In this document: positions 34,465-43,892 of the stretch, piece by piece | Layout: each line of letters opens with the position of its first letter | Numbering within the stretch: the first letter of the stretch is position 1 | Assembly: GCF_003477705.1 (NCBI RefSeq) | Contig: NZ_QUDV01000006.1 | Span: 111,809 to 175,808 of the forward strand | Length of the DNA stretch: 64,000 bases | Direction of reading: 5' to 3' | From: Dorea sp. AF36-15AT | Lineage (GTDB): Bacteria; Bacillota; Clostridia; Lachnospirales; Lachnospiraceae | Notes under the pieces: model-generated | What the model was told of the DNA's origin: nothing | What the model saw: the letters and a program-made list of their open reading frames with translations, nothing else | The model's database searches: none | Made by a program: the position numbers and the translations under genes

Positions 34465-35639
34465 TGGGACATGCAGAAAGAGCACATGCACTGTTAAGTG
34501 CATCAGGTGCACATCGGTGGCTTGTGTGCACACCGAGCGCGAAGCTGGAGGAACAGTTTCCGGATTCTACATCAGAAGCAGCCAAAGAAGGTACACTGGC
34601 CCATGAACTGGCAGAGTTAAAGGTACGACATTATTTCTATACTCCGGATTTTGGAAAGAAAAAATACACGACCAGAGTCAACAAGCTGAAAAAAGAGGAT
34701 CTCTGGAAGGATGAGATGGAACGGTACACTGATGAATATCTGGATATGTTAAGGGTTACAGCGCTTGGTCTGGGAGCTCCACCATATGTTGCCATAGAAC
34801 AGCGTCTGGATTTGAGTGACTGGATTCCGGAAGGATTCGGTACTGCAGACTGTGTGATGGTGTATGGAAACACGGTGCACGTATTTGATTTCAAATATGG
34901 AAAGGGAGTGCAGGTGGACGCGGAGCAGAATCCTCAGATGATGTTATATGCGTTAGGGGCTTACAGGGCATATAAAATGCTGTATCCGATAGCGCAGATC
35001 AAGATGACGATCATACAGCCGCGTATCGATCATATCTCAGAGTGGACTTGTACCCTGGAGGAATTATTAGCTTTTGGAGAAGAGGCAAGATCAAAAGCAA
35101 TGCTTGCGATGGAAGGAAAGGGTGATTATCATCCGGATGAAAAAGCCTGCCGGTTCTGCAGGGCGAAGGCACAGTGCCGGGCAAGATCTGACCATAACGT
35201 GAAGAAAGCATTTAATATCGGAGAGTTACCACCGCTGATCAGCGCAGAGGAAGCCGGAAAAAGGCTTCTGGAGCTTCAGGATGTGGTCAAGTACCAGAAG
35301 GATCTACAGGACTGGGCATTGAGTGAGTGCCTTGCCGGAAAGGATGTTCCTGGATGGAAAGCCGTAGAAGGAAGAAGCACAAGAGACTGGACGGATATGG
35401 ATGATGCTTTTGATAAGTTGATCAAAACCGGAATAACGCCGGAGGAAATGCTATACGAGAAAAAGCCATTGACTCTGGCTCAGGTAGAAAAACTGATCGG
35501 TAAAAAGGAATTTCAGGATGCGGTCGGAGAATTTGTCGTAAAGAAATCTGGAAAGCCGACCTTAGTAAAAGAATCAGATAAAAGAGAAGCAATTACGAAT
35601 AGAGTGACAGCCGAACAGGCATTTGAGGAGGAAAAGTAA
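34464..35639 (+). CDS. DUF2800 protein, PD-(D/E)XK nuclease superfamily
   Basis: A 391-residue DUF2800 protein, a Cas4/RecB-like nuclease family common in Firmicutes phages. Nuclease motifs include GTLAHELAELK, GTADCVMVYG and VFDFKYGKG (D-x-K core), plus a Cys set (CRFCRAKAQCRAR with more upstream) that could hold an iron-sulfur cluster. It precedes the DUF2815 ssDNA-binding gene; the pair probably acts as a recombination/replication exonuclease with its annealing or binding partner. Confidence 0.88.
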   Translation: MGHAERAHALLSASGAHRWLVCTPSAKLEEQFPDSTSEAAKEGTLAHELAELKVRHYFYTPDFGKKKYTTRVNKLKKEDLWKDEMERYTDEYLDMLRVTALGLGAPPYVAIEQRLDLSDWIPEGFGTADCVMVYGNTVHVFDFKYGKGVQVDAEQNPQMMLYALGAYRAYKMLYPIAQIKMTIIQPRIDHISEWTCTLEELLAFGEEARSKAMLAMEGKGDYHPDEKACRFCRAKAQCRARSDHNVKKAFNIGELPPLISAEEAGKRLLELQDVVKYQKDLQDWALSECLAGKDVPGWKAVEGRSTRDWTDMDDAFDKLIKTGITPEEMLYEKKPLTLAQVEKLIGKKEFQDAVGEFVVKKSGKPTLVKESDKREAITNRVTAEQAFEEEK

Positions 35640-35640
35640 T

Positions 35641-36246
35641 ATGAATAATTTATGCAATGTAACTACAGGAAAAGTGAGATTTTCGTTTGTACATTTATTT
35701 AAGCCTTACGCATATCAGCAGGGGCAGGAGGAAAAATATTCGGTAACAGTGCTGATACCGAAGACGGATGTTGATACGAAGGCAAGAATCGATGCTGCGA
35801 TTGAAGCTGCTAAGCAGAAGGGAACTGCCGAGAAATGGAATGGTATTTGTCCACCGATCATTCCAACTCCGGTCTATGATGGGGATGGGGTGAGACCATC
35901 AGATGGAATGGAGTTTGGTCCTGAATGCAAAGGGCACTGGGTGTTCACGGCGTCCTCCAAAGCGGATTATCCGCCAGAGATTGTGGATGCTGTGGGGAAT
36001 CCGATCATTAATCAGTCAGAGGTATACAGCGGAATGTATGGACGTGTGAATGTAACATTTTTCCCATATATGTTCGGAGGAAAGAAAGGAATCGGATGCG
36101 GACTGGGACCGGTACAAAAACTGGAAGATGGAGAGGTGCTTGGAGGAAGCATGCCGAAAGCATCTGCCGCATTCGGAACAGGAGCACCACAGCATGTTGC
36201 TGGCGGTACACAGAGAATCAATCCGATCACAGGATTGCCTATGTAG
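35641..36246 (+). CDS. DUF2815 ssDNA-binding protein
   Basis: A 201-residue DUF2815 protein, an ICP8/SSB-like ssDNA-binding family (VRFSFVHLFKPYAYQQGQEE, SVTVLIPK, YGRVNVTFFPYMFGGKKGIGCGL-type core). It starts at ATG 35641 after GAGGAGGAAAAG, two bases past the DUF2800 stop. It is probably the phage single-strand-binding protein used by the following polymerase. Confidence 0.88.
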   Translation: MNNLCNVTTGKVRFSFVHLFKPYAYQQGQEEKYSVTVLIPKTDVDTKARIDAAIEAAKQKGTAEKWNGICPPIIPTPVYDGDGVRPSDGMEFGPECKGHWVFTASSKADYPPEIVDAVGNPIINQSEVYSGMYGRVNVTFFPYMFGGKKGIGCGLGPVQKLEDGEVLGGSMPKASAAFGTGAPQHVAGGTQRINPITGLPM

Positions 36247-36292
36247 AGAGGGAGGTCATACCGACCTCTCCCATTAGCAGAAGGAGAACATT

Positions 36293-38263
36293 GTGAAACA
36301 TTTAAGCATAGACATCGAAACAAAAAGCAGCGTAGATATCGGAAAAGCCGGATTATACAGATACGCACAGTCGGAGGATTTTGAGATTCTTTTATTTGCG
36401 TATCGCTATGACGGCGGAGATGTCCAGATCATTGATTTGGCACTTGGTGAGAAAATGCCAGATATGGTGTTGGGTGATTTGGAAAATCGAGATGTTGTGA
36501 AACACGCTTATAATGCCGCATTTGAGTGGTACTGCCTGAACCGTGCCGGTTACACGACTCCTTTAGAACAATGGAAATGCACGATGATCCACGGCTTATA
36601 TTGCGGATATACAGCCGGACTTGATGCGACAGGAAAGGCTATCGGTCTCCCGCAGGATAAGAGAAAACTAACGACAGGCAAGGCGCTGATTCGGTATTTT
36701 TGTACACCATGCAGACCAACGAAGAACAACGGTAACCGTATCTGGAACCTGCCAAAGCATGCTCCGGAAAAGTGGGAACTGTTCAAAGAGTACTGCCGGC
36801 AGGATGTTATAACGGAGAGTGCGATTCTCGCAAGACTGAATGCATTTCCTGTTCCGGAAGAGGAAGAGAAACTGTGGCAGATGGATATTCGCATGAACGC
36901 TTTTGGGATAAAGGTGGATTCAGAACTGATCCGGGGTGCTCTACAGGTCAATGAGCAAAGTACAATTCTTCTTGAGACAGAAGCGAAAGAAATAACGGGA
37001 CTGAATAACCCGAATAGCTCCACACAGTTACTGGACTGGATCCATAAACACGGGGTGGAAATGGACAACCTACAGAAGGCGACTGTAACAGAAAAGTTAG
37101 CTGATGATCTTCCGGACAATGTGAGACGGGCGCTGGAAATCAGGCAGCAACTTGGAAAGACGTCAATCAAAAAGTATGTGGCTATGGACGTAGCGAAAGG
37201 AAACGATGACAGAGTGCGAGGACTTACACAGTATTATGGCGCGAACCGGACAGGACGATGGGCGGGACGATTGGTGCAGATGCAGAACCTTCCGAGAAAT
37301 TATATCAAGTCCCTAGATTATGCAAGAAAACTTGTAAAGGCTCAAAACTATGACGGAATCAAGCTCTTATACGGGAATGTGCCGGATACGCTGTCACAGC
37401 TTATCCGGACAGCATTTATCCCGTCACAGGGGAACAAATTCGTGGTTGCCGATTTTTCGGCAATCGAAGCGAGGGTGATAGCGTGGCTGGCAGGAGAGAC
37501 ATGGGTAAATGAAGTGTTTGCTACCCACGGAAAGATCTATGAAGCCACAGCTTCGCAGATGTTTCATGTACCAATAGAAAAGATAGTGAAAGGAAATCCG
37601 GAATATTCACTGCGCCAAAAAGGAAAGGTGGCGACACTTGCCCTTGGGTATCAGGGTGGATCAAATGCGCTGATCGCCATGGGGGCTCTGGATATGGGGC
37701 TGTCAGAAGAAGAACTTCCGGATATCGTACATAGATGGAGAAATGCAAATCCAAGGATCAGGGATCTGTGGTATGCAGTTGAAGAGGCAGCACTTGCAGC
37801 TATGCGGACAGCACAGCCACAAGCAATATACAATCTGATCTTTAATGTTGAGAGTGATATCGTATATGGACAGAATTTTTTGACAGTTCAGCTGCCAAGC
37901 GGACGGAAGTTATATTATCCCAGACCGTTTTTGAAAGAGAACCAGTTTGGCAAGATGGCGATCCATTATTACACAGTCGGACAGCAGACAAGGAAATGGG
38001 AAGTGACATCTACCTATGGCGGTAAGATGACTGAGAATATCGTACAGGCGATCGCAAGAGACTGTCTGGCGGAGACGTTGAGAAGAATTGATGCCAAAGG
38101 ACTACAGGTGGTATTCCATGTGCACGATGAAGTAATCATTGATGCACCGATGGATACGACTGTGGAAGAGATCTGTGACTTGATGGCAGTCCCGATGCCG
38201 TGGGCGCCGGGGCTGATCCTGAAAGGTGCAGGATTTGAGAGTAACTATTATAAGAAAGACTAG
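36293..38263 (+). CDS. Phage family A DNA polymerase
   Basis: A 656-residue DNA polymerase I-type enzyme. The N-terminal DEDD exonuclease begins with SIDIETKSS; the polymerase domain has motif A DFSAIEARVIAW (D387), motif B RQKGKVATLALGYQG and motif C HVHDE (D612/E613). It starts at GTG 36293 after AAGGAGA. It lacks the 5' nuclease domain of cellular Pol I, as usual for phages. It would replicate the phage genome with the adjacent DUF2815 and VapE proteins. Confidence 0.95.
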   Translation: MKHLSIDIETKSSVDIGKAGLYRYAQSEDFEILLFAYRYDGGDVQIIDLALGEKMPDMVLGDLENRDVVKHAYNAAFEWYCLNRAGYTTPLEQWKCTMIHGLYCGYTAGLDATGKAIGLPQDKRKLTTGKALIRYFCTPCRPTKNNGNRIWNLPKHAPEKWELFKEYCRQDVITESAILARLNAFPVPEEEEKLWQMDIRMNAFGIKVDSELIRGALQVNEQSTILLETEAKEITGLNNPNSSTQLLDWIHKHGVEMDNLQKATVTEKLADDLPDNVRRALEIRQQLGKTSIKKYVAMDVAKGNDDRVRGLTQYYGANRTGRWAGRLVQMQNLPRNYIKSLDYARKLVKAQNYDGIKLLYGNVPDTLSQLIRTAFIPSQGNKFVVADFSAIEARVIAWLAGETWVNEVFATHGKIYEATASQMFHVPIEKIVKGNPEYSLRQKGKVATLALGYQGGSNALIAMGALDMGLSEEELPDIVHRWRNANPRIRDLWYAVEEAALAAMRTAQPQAIYNLIFNVESDIVYGQNFLTVQLPSGRKLYYPRPFLKENQFGKMAIHYYTVGQQTRKWEVTSTYGGKMTENIVQAIARDCLAETLRRIDAKGLQVVFHVHDEVIIDAPMDTTVEEICDLMAVPMPWAPGLILKGAGFESNYYKKD

Positions 38264-38274
38264 GAGGCCGTAAG

Positions 38275-40695
38275 GTGGAAAATAACAGAACTCTGCTGAT
38301 CAGCATGGCAGGAACAAGAAAAACAAAACACTGGCCGAGAACGGAGCTTACATGGGCGGAGTTTGTGGAAAAATTGAAGACTCCGGTCCGCAGTACGGAA
38401 TCTCTGGATGAATATCTGAATTATGCGAAGGTAAAGCAGGATGAGTTAAAAGATGTGGGAGGATTTGTAGGCGGTACGTTTGCAGGAGATATAAGAAAGG
38501 CAGCGTACGTTGAGGGAAGAGACCTTCTGACACTGGATTTGGATAATATACCGACAGGAAAGACAGAGGACATACTGAAGCGAGTAGCCGGATTAGGATG
38601 CAACGCTGTTGTTTACAGTACCAGAAAGCATTGTGGCTATAAACCGAGATTAAGGGTGGTCGTGCCACTGGATACGACCGCCAGTGCGGATGAGTATGAG
38701 CCAGCAGCAAGAAAGCTTGCGTCCCTGATCGGAATGGAATTCTGTGATCCGACAACGTTTGATGTTGCGAGACTGATGTACTGGCCAAGCTGCTGCAAGG
38801 ACAGTGAGTATATCTGTGAAGTGTATGACCGCCCGTTCTGCAGTCTGCAGGGACTCCTTCAGATGTATGGGGATTGGACAGATATTTCCCAGTGGCCACA
38901 GGTGCCGGGAACGGATGCTGTAGAAAGACGCAGACTTGCAAAGCAGGAGAACCCGACCGAAAAGAAAGGTGTCATCGGTGCATTCTGCCGGACGTACAGT
39001 ATTACCGAGGCAATGGAGAAATTCATTCCGGGAATGTATGATGCTACGGATGTAGAGGGCAGATATACCTATACCGGAGGATCTACCGTTGGCGGAGCTG
39101 TCGTGTATGACGGGGATTTGTTTCTGTACAGCCACCATGCAACGGATCCATGCTCCGGATTACTAGTCAATGCATTTGACCTGATCCGACTGCATAAATT
39201 TGGTGATCTAGACCAGGAGGCAAAAGAAGGAACACCGAACAGTAAAATGCCGTCTTTTATGGCGATGACAAGACTTGCGAGCAATGATAAGGCAGTGTCC
39301 GCATTATTGGCGAAAGAGACCTTTGAGAAGGCACAGGATGCCTATGACAACGCTGACAATTCAGAAGATTTGGATCTTGCATGGCTGGACCGTCTGGCAA
39401 GAGATGGAAACGGTAAAATAGCAAAGACGATCAATAATGCTGTACTGGTATTGGAAAATGATCCCCTGTTAAAGGGAAAGATCGTGACAGACGAGTTCGC
39501 CAGCTGCGGGCTTATCCTTGGAAAGGTTCCGTGGAGCAAAGAGGATGGGAAGCGCAGATGGAGAGACGAAGACGATGCAGGATTCTATAACTATATGGAG
39601 TTGTTTTACGGAATCACTGGAAGGGATAAGCTGGACAGTGCACTGCTGATCGTAAGCAGCCAGAACAGGATCAATGATGTAAAAGAGTACCTGAAGAGTC
39701 TGACCTGGGACGGTAAAAAACGTATCGATACCCTGTTGTCGGATTATCTGGGTGCAGAGGATAACCTTTATACACATGCAGTCATGAGGAAATCCCTGTG
39801 TGCTGCAGTAGCAAGAGCCATAGTAGGTGCAGTGAAATATGATTACATGCCAATCTTTACAGGTCCACAGGGGATCGGAAAGAGTACATTCCTCAGTATC
39901 CTTGGGAAAGAATGGTTTTCGGATTCACTGACCAGTTTTGAAGGGAAGGAATCCGCAGAGCTGATACAGGGAACCTGGATCAACGAGGTAGGGGAACTGA
40001 CAGCCATGACGAAGCAGGAGACGAATGCCGTCAAGCAGTTCCTGAGTAAGACGGATGATATCTACCGCGCTGCTTACGGGCGCAGGACGAATAAATATCC
40101 CAGACGGTGTGTATTCTTCGGCACCAGCAATGAAGAAGAATTCTTAAAGGATATGACGGGAAACCGCCGGTTCTGGCCGGTGGATGTCGGGGTGCATCCG
40201 GCAAAGAAATCTGTGTGGAATGATCTCCCGCAGGAAGTGGATCAGATATGGGCAGAAGCCTACATGTACTGGAAAATGGGAGAGCCCTTATATATGTCCA
40301 AAGAAGAGGAAGAGATGGCTGCAGAGATGCAGGAGAGCCACAGGGAGTCCTCTGGAAAGGAAGGCATCATCCGCGAATTTCTGGAACGTAAGATACCGTC
40401 AAACTGGGACTCTTTGAGTCTGTTTCAGAGAAAGCAGTACTGGAATGGGAATCTGCATCTGGATGAAAAGACAGAGCTTGTAGACCGGGATAAGGTGTGC
40501 GCTTTGGAGATATGGACGGAGTGCTTCGGCGGTGAGGCAAAGTACATGAAACGGATGGACAGCAGGGAGATCAACCAGATTTTGGGGAGCATGCGAGGGT
40601 GGAAACCCAATCGTTCTAAGAGAAGATATGGACCACATGGAATCCAGAAAGGGTTTGAGCCTGTTGCCAAAAGCGTTGCCATAGCAGAAAATTGA
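38275..40695 (+). CDS. VapE-family primase-helicase
   Basis: An 806-residue replication protein with a GTG start 10 bases after AGGAGG. The N-terminal 1-200 region resembles a PrimPol/DUF3987-like primase segment (DLLTLDLDNIPTG ... YKPRLRVVVPLD ... FDVARLMYWPS). The C-terminal VirE/D5-like helicase has Walker A GPQGIGKS (530-537), WINEVGEL as Walker B region and the arginine-rich GNRRFWPVDV. It probably opens and primes the phage origin. A cluster of GTTGCCA repeats spans the end of this gene. Confidence 0.92.
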   Translation: MENNRTLLISMAGTRKTKHWPRTELTWAEFVEKLKTPVRSTESLDEYLNYAKVKQDELKDVGGFVGGTFAGDIRKAAYVEGRDLLTLDLDNIPTGKTEDILKRVAGLGCNAVVYSTRKHCGYKPRLRVVVPLDTTASADEYEPAARKLASLIGMEFCDPTTFDVARLMYWPSCCKDSEYICEVYDRPFCSLQGLLQMYGDWTDISQWPQVPGTDAVERRRLAKQENPTEKKGVIGAFCRTYSITEAMEKFIPGMYDATDVEGRYTYTGGSTVGGAVVYDGDLFLYSHHATDPCSGLLVNAFDLIRLHKFGDLDQEAKEGTPNSKMPSFMAMTRLASNDKAVSALLAKETFEKAQDAYDNADNSEDLDLAWLDRLARDGNGKIAKTINNAVLVLENDPLLKGKIVTDEFASCGLILGKVPWSKEDGKRRWRDEDDAGFYNYMELFYGITGRDKLDSALLIVSSQNRINDVKEYLKSLTWDGKKRIDTLLSDYLGAEDNLYTHAVMRKSLCAAVARAIVGAVKYDYMPIFTGPQGIGKSTFLSILGKEWFSDSLTSFEGKESAELIQGTWINEVGELTAMTKQETNAVKQFLSKTDDIYRAAYGRRTNKYPRRCVFFGTSNEEEFLKDMTGNRRFWPVDVGVHPAKKSVWNDLPQEVDQIWAEAYMYWKMGEPLYMSKEEEEMAAEMQESHRESSGKEGIIREFLERKIPSNWDSLSLFQRKQYWNGNLHLDEKTELVDRDKVCALEIWTECFGGEAKYMKRMDSREINQILGSMRGWKPNRSKRRYGPHGIQKGFEPVAKSVAIAEN

Positions 40696-40870
40696 TGGCA
40701 ACTTAATGGCAACACGGCAACGGGCAAAAAATAGGGGTGTTGCCAATGTTTCCGATGAAAATGAAAAGTGTAACGGATTCAGCAACAAGAAAACCCCCGA
40801 AAACAAAGGATTTTTAATGTAATGTTACCAATGTTGCCATTATTTATATATGAAGATAAAAATAAATAAT
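40663..40870. other. Candidate phage replication origin: GTTGCCA iterons and AT-rich stretch
   Basis: Seven copies of GTTGCCA or its complement lie within 177 bases: 40663-40669, 40675-40681, complement at 40696-40702, 40707-40713 and 40715-40721 (CGGCAAC variant), then 40739-40745 and 40833-40839. An AT-rich tract (about 40840-40880) follows. The cluster overlaps the end of the primase-helicase gene and fills most of a 262-base gap, the arrangement expected for an initiator-bound origin. Confidence 0.5.
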
Positions 40871-40957
40871 AAAAAACGTACATGGCGTATATAACGCACA
40901 TAATACAGGGGTACATATACGTGTGTACGCGAGGAACAGTAACAGGAGGGATGTTAA

Positions 40958-41242
40958 ATGCTAGAGCGCGAGATAGAGAAAAAACTGGTGGACGGTGTAA
41001 GAAAGCTGGGAGGCAGGGCGTATAAGTTCGTCAGCCCTGGCAACGATGGGGTGCCGGATAGGATCGTGGTTTTTCCGCAAAGAGTGCCTAAATTTATCGA
41101 ACTGAAGACAGAGTACGGAAGATTATCCGACCTGCAGAAAGTGCAGATCAAGAGACTCAGAAATTTAGGTCAGGACGTCCGGGTGCTGTATGGGTTGAGA
41201 GACGTGGAAAGATTTCTGGAGGAGATGCGACATGGAATTTAA
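40958..41242 (+). CDS. VRR-NUC domain nuclease
   Basis: A 94-residue VRR-NUC protein, a stand-alone PD-(D/E)XK nuclease module. Catalytic pattern: GVPDRIVVFPQ with D, then FIELKTEYGRLS (E-x-K), followed by QKVQIKRLRNLG. In phages it commonly precedes a SNF2-type helicase, as here, where the genes overlap by 11 bases. It probably processes branched DNA in replication or recombination. Confidence 0.92.
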   Translation: MLEREIEKKLVDGVRKLGGRAYKFVSPGNDGVPDRIVVFPQRVPKFIELKTEYGRLSDLQKVQIKRLRNLGQDVRVLYGLRDVERFLEEMRHGI

Positions 41243-42614
41243 ACCTCATGCCTATCAGGCGCACTGCATCCAGAAGATCATAGAGATCAACAAGATCGGA
41301 TTATTTCTTGACATGGGGCTTGGAAAAACAGTCACTACACTGACAGCGGTGAAAGAACTGAAATACAATCGCTTTCAGGTCAGAAAGGTTCTGGTGATTG
41401 CACCGAAGAAAGTGGCAGAGGGAACCTGGACGAAGGAAAAGGATAAATGGGAGCACACGAAAATGCTTCGGGTATCTCAAGTTCTTGGAAGCCAGACAAA
41501 AAGGATCCGGGCGTTAAATACGCCGGCAGATATTTATATCATCAACCGGGAGAATGTGTGCTGGCTGGTGGATTATTACAAACAGACATGGCCATTCGAC
41601 ATGGTGGTTGTGGATGAATCTTCCTCGTTCAAGAGTCATAATGCGAAAAGGTTCAAGGCACTGGCAAGCATGGGAAGCCACATCAACCGGATGGTGGAAC
41701 TGACAGGAACCCCGTCACCGAATGGGCTGGAAGATCTTTGGAGTCAAATATTTTTGCTGGATGGCGGTGAGAGACTTGGTAAGAGATATACACAGTTCCG
41801 GGAGAGATACTTTGATCCGGGAGACCGGGGACAGAATGTTATTTATAATTACAAAGCAAAGCCGGGAACGGAGGAGAGCATCCTGTCCAAGATATCAGAC
41901 ATCTGTATCAGCATGAAGGCTGAGGATTACCTGCAGCTTCCAGATATCATTTATCATCAGGTGCCGGTGACTTTGGACACGAAAGCAGAGAAAGCTTATA
42001 AAGAGCTGGAGCGAAAAATGGTCCTGGCACTTCCGGAAGACGAAGAAGAGATCAGTGTTACAAGTGCAGCAGCTTTGAGTAATAAATTGTTACAGTTGTC
42101 GAATGGTGCGATCTACGATGAGGACCACGAGGTACATGAAATTCATGGCTGCAAGATCGAGGCCTTTCTGGAGCTGATCGAGAGCCTGCAGGGAAAATCA
42201 GTCCTGGTATTTTATAATTTCCAGCACGACAGGACACGGATATTGAAAGCACTGAGCAAACTGAACCTCCGGGTGAGAGAGTTGCACACGACAGAAGACG
42301 AGGATGCCTGGAACCGTCATGAGGTCGATGTGCTGCTGACACACCCGGCAAGCAGTGCCTACGGTTTGAACCTGCAGCAGGGCGGGAACCATGTGATCTG
42401 GTTCGGATTGACATGGAATTATGAATTATATACCCAGGCAAATAAACGACTGCACAGGCAGGGGCAGGAGGAAAAAGTAATTATCCATCATCTGGTGAGC
42501 AGTGGGACAAGAGACGAGGACGTTATGCTGGCTCTGGAGAAGAAGGACGATGTGCAGAACTGGGTCATGGAGAGTCTGAAAGCAAGAATCCGGAAGATAC
42601 GACAGGAGGTGTAA
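41232..42614 (+). CDS. SNF2/DEAD-box-type phage helicase
   Basis: A 460-residue superfamily 2 helicase-like ATPase. Walker A is DMGLGKT (27-33), Walker B VVDES (127-131), motif III ELTGTPSPNGLEDLW, and motifs V/VI GLNLQQGGNHVIWF and QANKRLHRQGQ. It lacks accessory domains. With the VRR-NUC protein it forms the usual replication/recombination pair of Firmicutes phages. Confidence 0.93.
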   Translation: MEFKPHAYQAHCIQKIIEINKIGLFLDMGLGKTVTTLTAVKELKYNRFQVRKVLVIAPKKVAEGTWTKEKDKWEHTKMLRVSQVLGSQTKRIRALNTPADIYIINRENVCWLVDYYKQTWPFDMVVVDESSSFKSHNAKRFKALASMGSHINRMVELTGTPSPNGLEDLWSQIFLLDGGERLGKRYTQFRERYFDPGDRGQNVIYNYKAKPGTEESILSKISDICISMKAEDYLQLPDIIYHQVPVTLDTKAEKAYKELERKMVLALPEDEEEISVTSAAALSNKLLQLSNGAIYDEDHEVHEIHGCKIEAFLELIESLQGKSVLVFYNFQHDRTRILKALSKLNLRVRELHTTEDEDAWNRHEVDVLLTHPASSAYGLNLQQGGNHVIWFGLTWNYELYTQANKRLHRQGQEEKVIIHHLVSSGTRDEDVMLALEKKDDVQNWVMESLKARIRKIRQEV

Positions 42615-42618
42615 AGTG

Positions 42619-42828
42619 ATGCACTTAAGCGAGGCAAAGAAAAAAAGCATGATAGAAAAATGGGCGGAAAAGCATAAGGCACTTGTTAGCTGTCCCGGAT
42701 GTAATGAAGCCATCCGGGAGGACGACGATCTTGAAACAATCGAATACATAAAAACAAGACGGGGCACTGAGATATTTTTACATCGTGGATGTGTGGAAAA
42801 AGTGTGGAAAGGGCGAGGTAGACAATGA
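42619..42828 (+). CDS. Small zinc-finger phage protein
   Basis: A 69-residue protein with CPGC ... HRGC metal ligands (SCPGCNEAIREDDDL ... FLHRGCVEK). The ATG at 42619 is six bases after AGGAGGTG; a GTG three bases earlier is less well spaced. It overlaps the lipoprotein gene by ATGA. The function is unknown. Confidence 0.7.
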   Translation: MHLSEAKKKSMIEKWAEKHKALVSCPGCNEAIREDDDLETIEYIKTRRGTEIFLHRGCVEKVWKGRGRQ

Positions 42829-43148
42829 ATAGAATCAATAGAGCATTAACCATCCTGATGGCATCTCTGGCATTAACCGGATGTGCTGACCAGCAGGAAC
42901 AGGCAGAGCCGACGCCGATCACTGTTGAGAAGAAAGATATCACGGATACGGCGGAGTTTAAACAGGCGGTATCACAACGTGTGGATGAGGTGTTGGGCGG
43001 CGAAGTCAGTTTAACAGTATATCTTGATACGGCAGAGGATTTTAATTACATAGGCGAGATGGAGATCATCAACGATGGTTCGGACGGAACCAGACCGGTG
43101 ATATTCATTCATGCCGATCACAAGACCGAAGAAAGCGGGTGGTGGTAG
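42825..43148 (+). CDS. Phage-encoded small lipoprotein
   Basis: A 107-residue protein with a lipoprotein signal (NRINRALTILMASLALTGC, lipobox LTGC, lipidated Cys about residue 20) followed by an acidic domain (EFKQAVSQRVDEVLGGEVSL, YLDTAEDFNYIGEMEII). It would be attached to the outer face of the membrane. Prophage lipoproteins often block superinfection or alter the lysogen surface, but this one lies in the early operon and its role is unknown. Confidence 0.72.
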   Translation: MNRINRALTILMASLALTGCADQQEQAEPTPITVEKKDITDTAEFKQAVSQRVDEVLGGEVSLTVYLDTAEDFNYIGEMEIINDGSDGTRPVIFIHADHKTEESGWW

Positions 43149-43317
43149 ATGCGGAAGAAGAGAGACAAAAAAAGAACAGAAGATAGCTCAGAAGAAGCAT
43201 TATGACGGTCTGGAAGCCAAGACAGATGAGAAAGCTCTGGCAGACTTCCGGAAACCGGCATATCAGAGTGTGAGTGCGTCAGAGTATATCAGACGGAAAT
43301 ACGGCAAGGGGGAGTGA
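43111..43317 (+). CDS. Small basic phage protein
   Basis: A 68-residue Lys/Arg-rich protein (KKAGGGRCGRRETKKEQK ... YIRRKYGKGE). The frame is open from ATG 43111, which overlaps the lipoprotein gene by 38 bases; no better start and no strong ribosome site were seen. The next gene starts close to its end. The function is unknown. Confidence 0.5.
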   Translation: MPITRPKKAGGGRCGRRETKKEQKIAQKKHYDGLEAKTDEKALADFRKPAYQSVSASEYIRRKYGKGE

Positions 43318-43322
43318 TGCGG

Positions 43323-43763
43323 ATGGAAGAAGTGATGACAAAAGAACGTCTGGAGTCATACCGGAGCAATAAGATGGAGATCCTGGAGTTGGATTATGTA
43401 TTGGAGAATCGGTGGCGATCAGATACTATGATTGGGAATGATGTGATATTTGATTACAGCAAGGGATATCCGATGCCCCAGAGCGTGACGGGATTTGATT
43501 ATGAGAAATACAGCCGATTGCAGGAAAGAGACCTCAGACGTAAGAAGAAACTGGAAGCAGAATGCAAAGAGATTGAGGATTTTGTGAGCGGAATCACGGA
43601 TAGTGTGACCAGGAGAATCTTCCGGATCTATTACATTGATGGACGGAAGAACGTGACACAGAGGGATGTGGCGAAGAAGATTCATTTGGATCGCAGTCGT
43701 GTGAGTAGAAAAATTGATGATTTTTTGAAAAACGCACAAAAAGCACAGAACGCACATTTATAA
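43323..43763 (+). CDS. DUF1492/ArpU-like phage late transcription regulator
   Basis: A 146-residue protein with a sigma-70 region 4-like C-terminal helix-turn-helix (RIFRIYYIDGRKNVTQRDVAKKIHLDRSRVSRKIDDF). Such DUF1492/ArpU/RinA-type proteins activate late genes just before the terminases. ATG 43323 is nine bases after GGGGGAG; GTG 43314 and ATG 43317 are too close to it. An AT-rich insert separates it from the terminase genes it would control. Confidence 0.8.
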   Translation: MEEVMTKERLESYRSNKMEILELDYVLENRWRSDTMIGNDVIFDYSKGYPMPQSVTGFDYEKYSRLQERDLRRKKKLEAECKEIEDFVSGITDSVTRRIFRIYYIDGRKNVTQRDVAKKIHLDRSRVSRKIDDFLKNAQKAQNAHL

Positions 43764-43892
43764 TAATACTTGAGCCAAAGGCGGAAAACCGGCGGCTTAT
43801 AAAAACTCCATATGACAACCACCCAAAAGACATTTTATGTTTAGCAGATGAATATATTAATTAATATTCTTACATATAAGGGGGAGTTTGAC

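Noticed and set aside
36550-37170. A 206-codon minus-strand frame inside the polymerase gene.
   Set aside because: It is the antisense of conserved polymerase sequence and has no start context.
38348-38941. A 197-codon minus-strand frame inside the primase-helicase gene.
   Set aside because: Composition (His, Ser, Pro, Leu runs) is that of an antisense shadow, and the plus strand has a clear family match.
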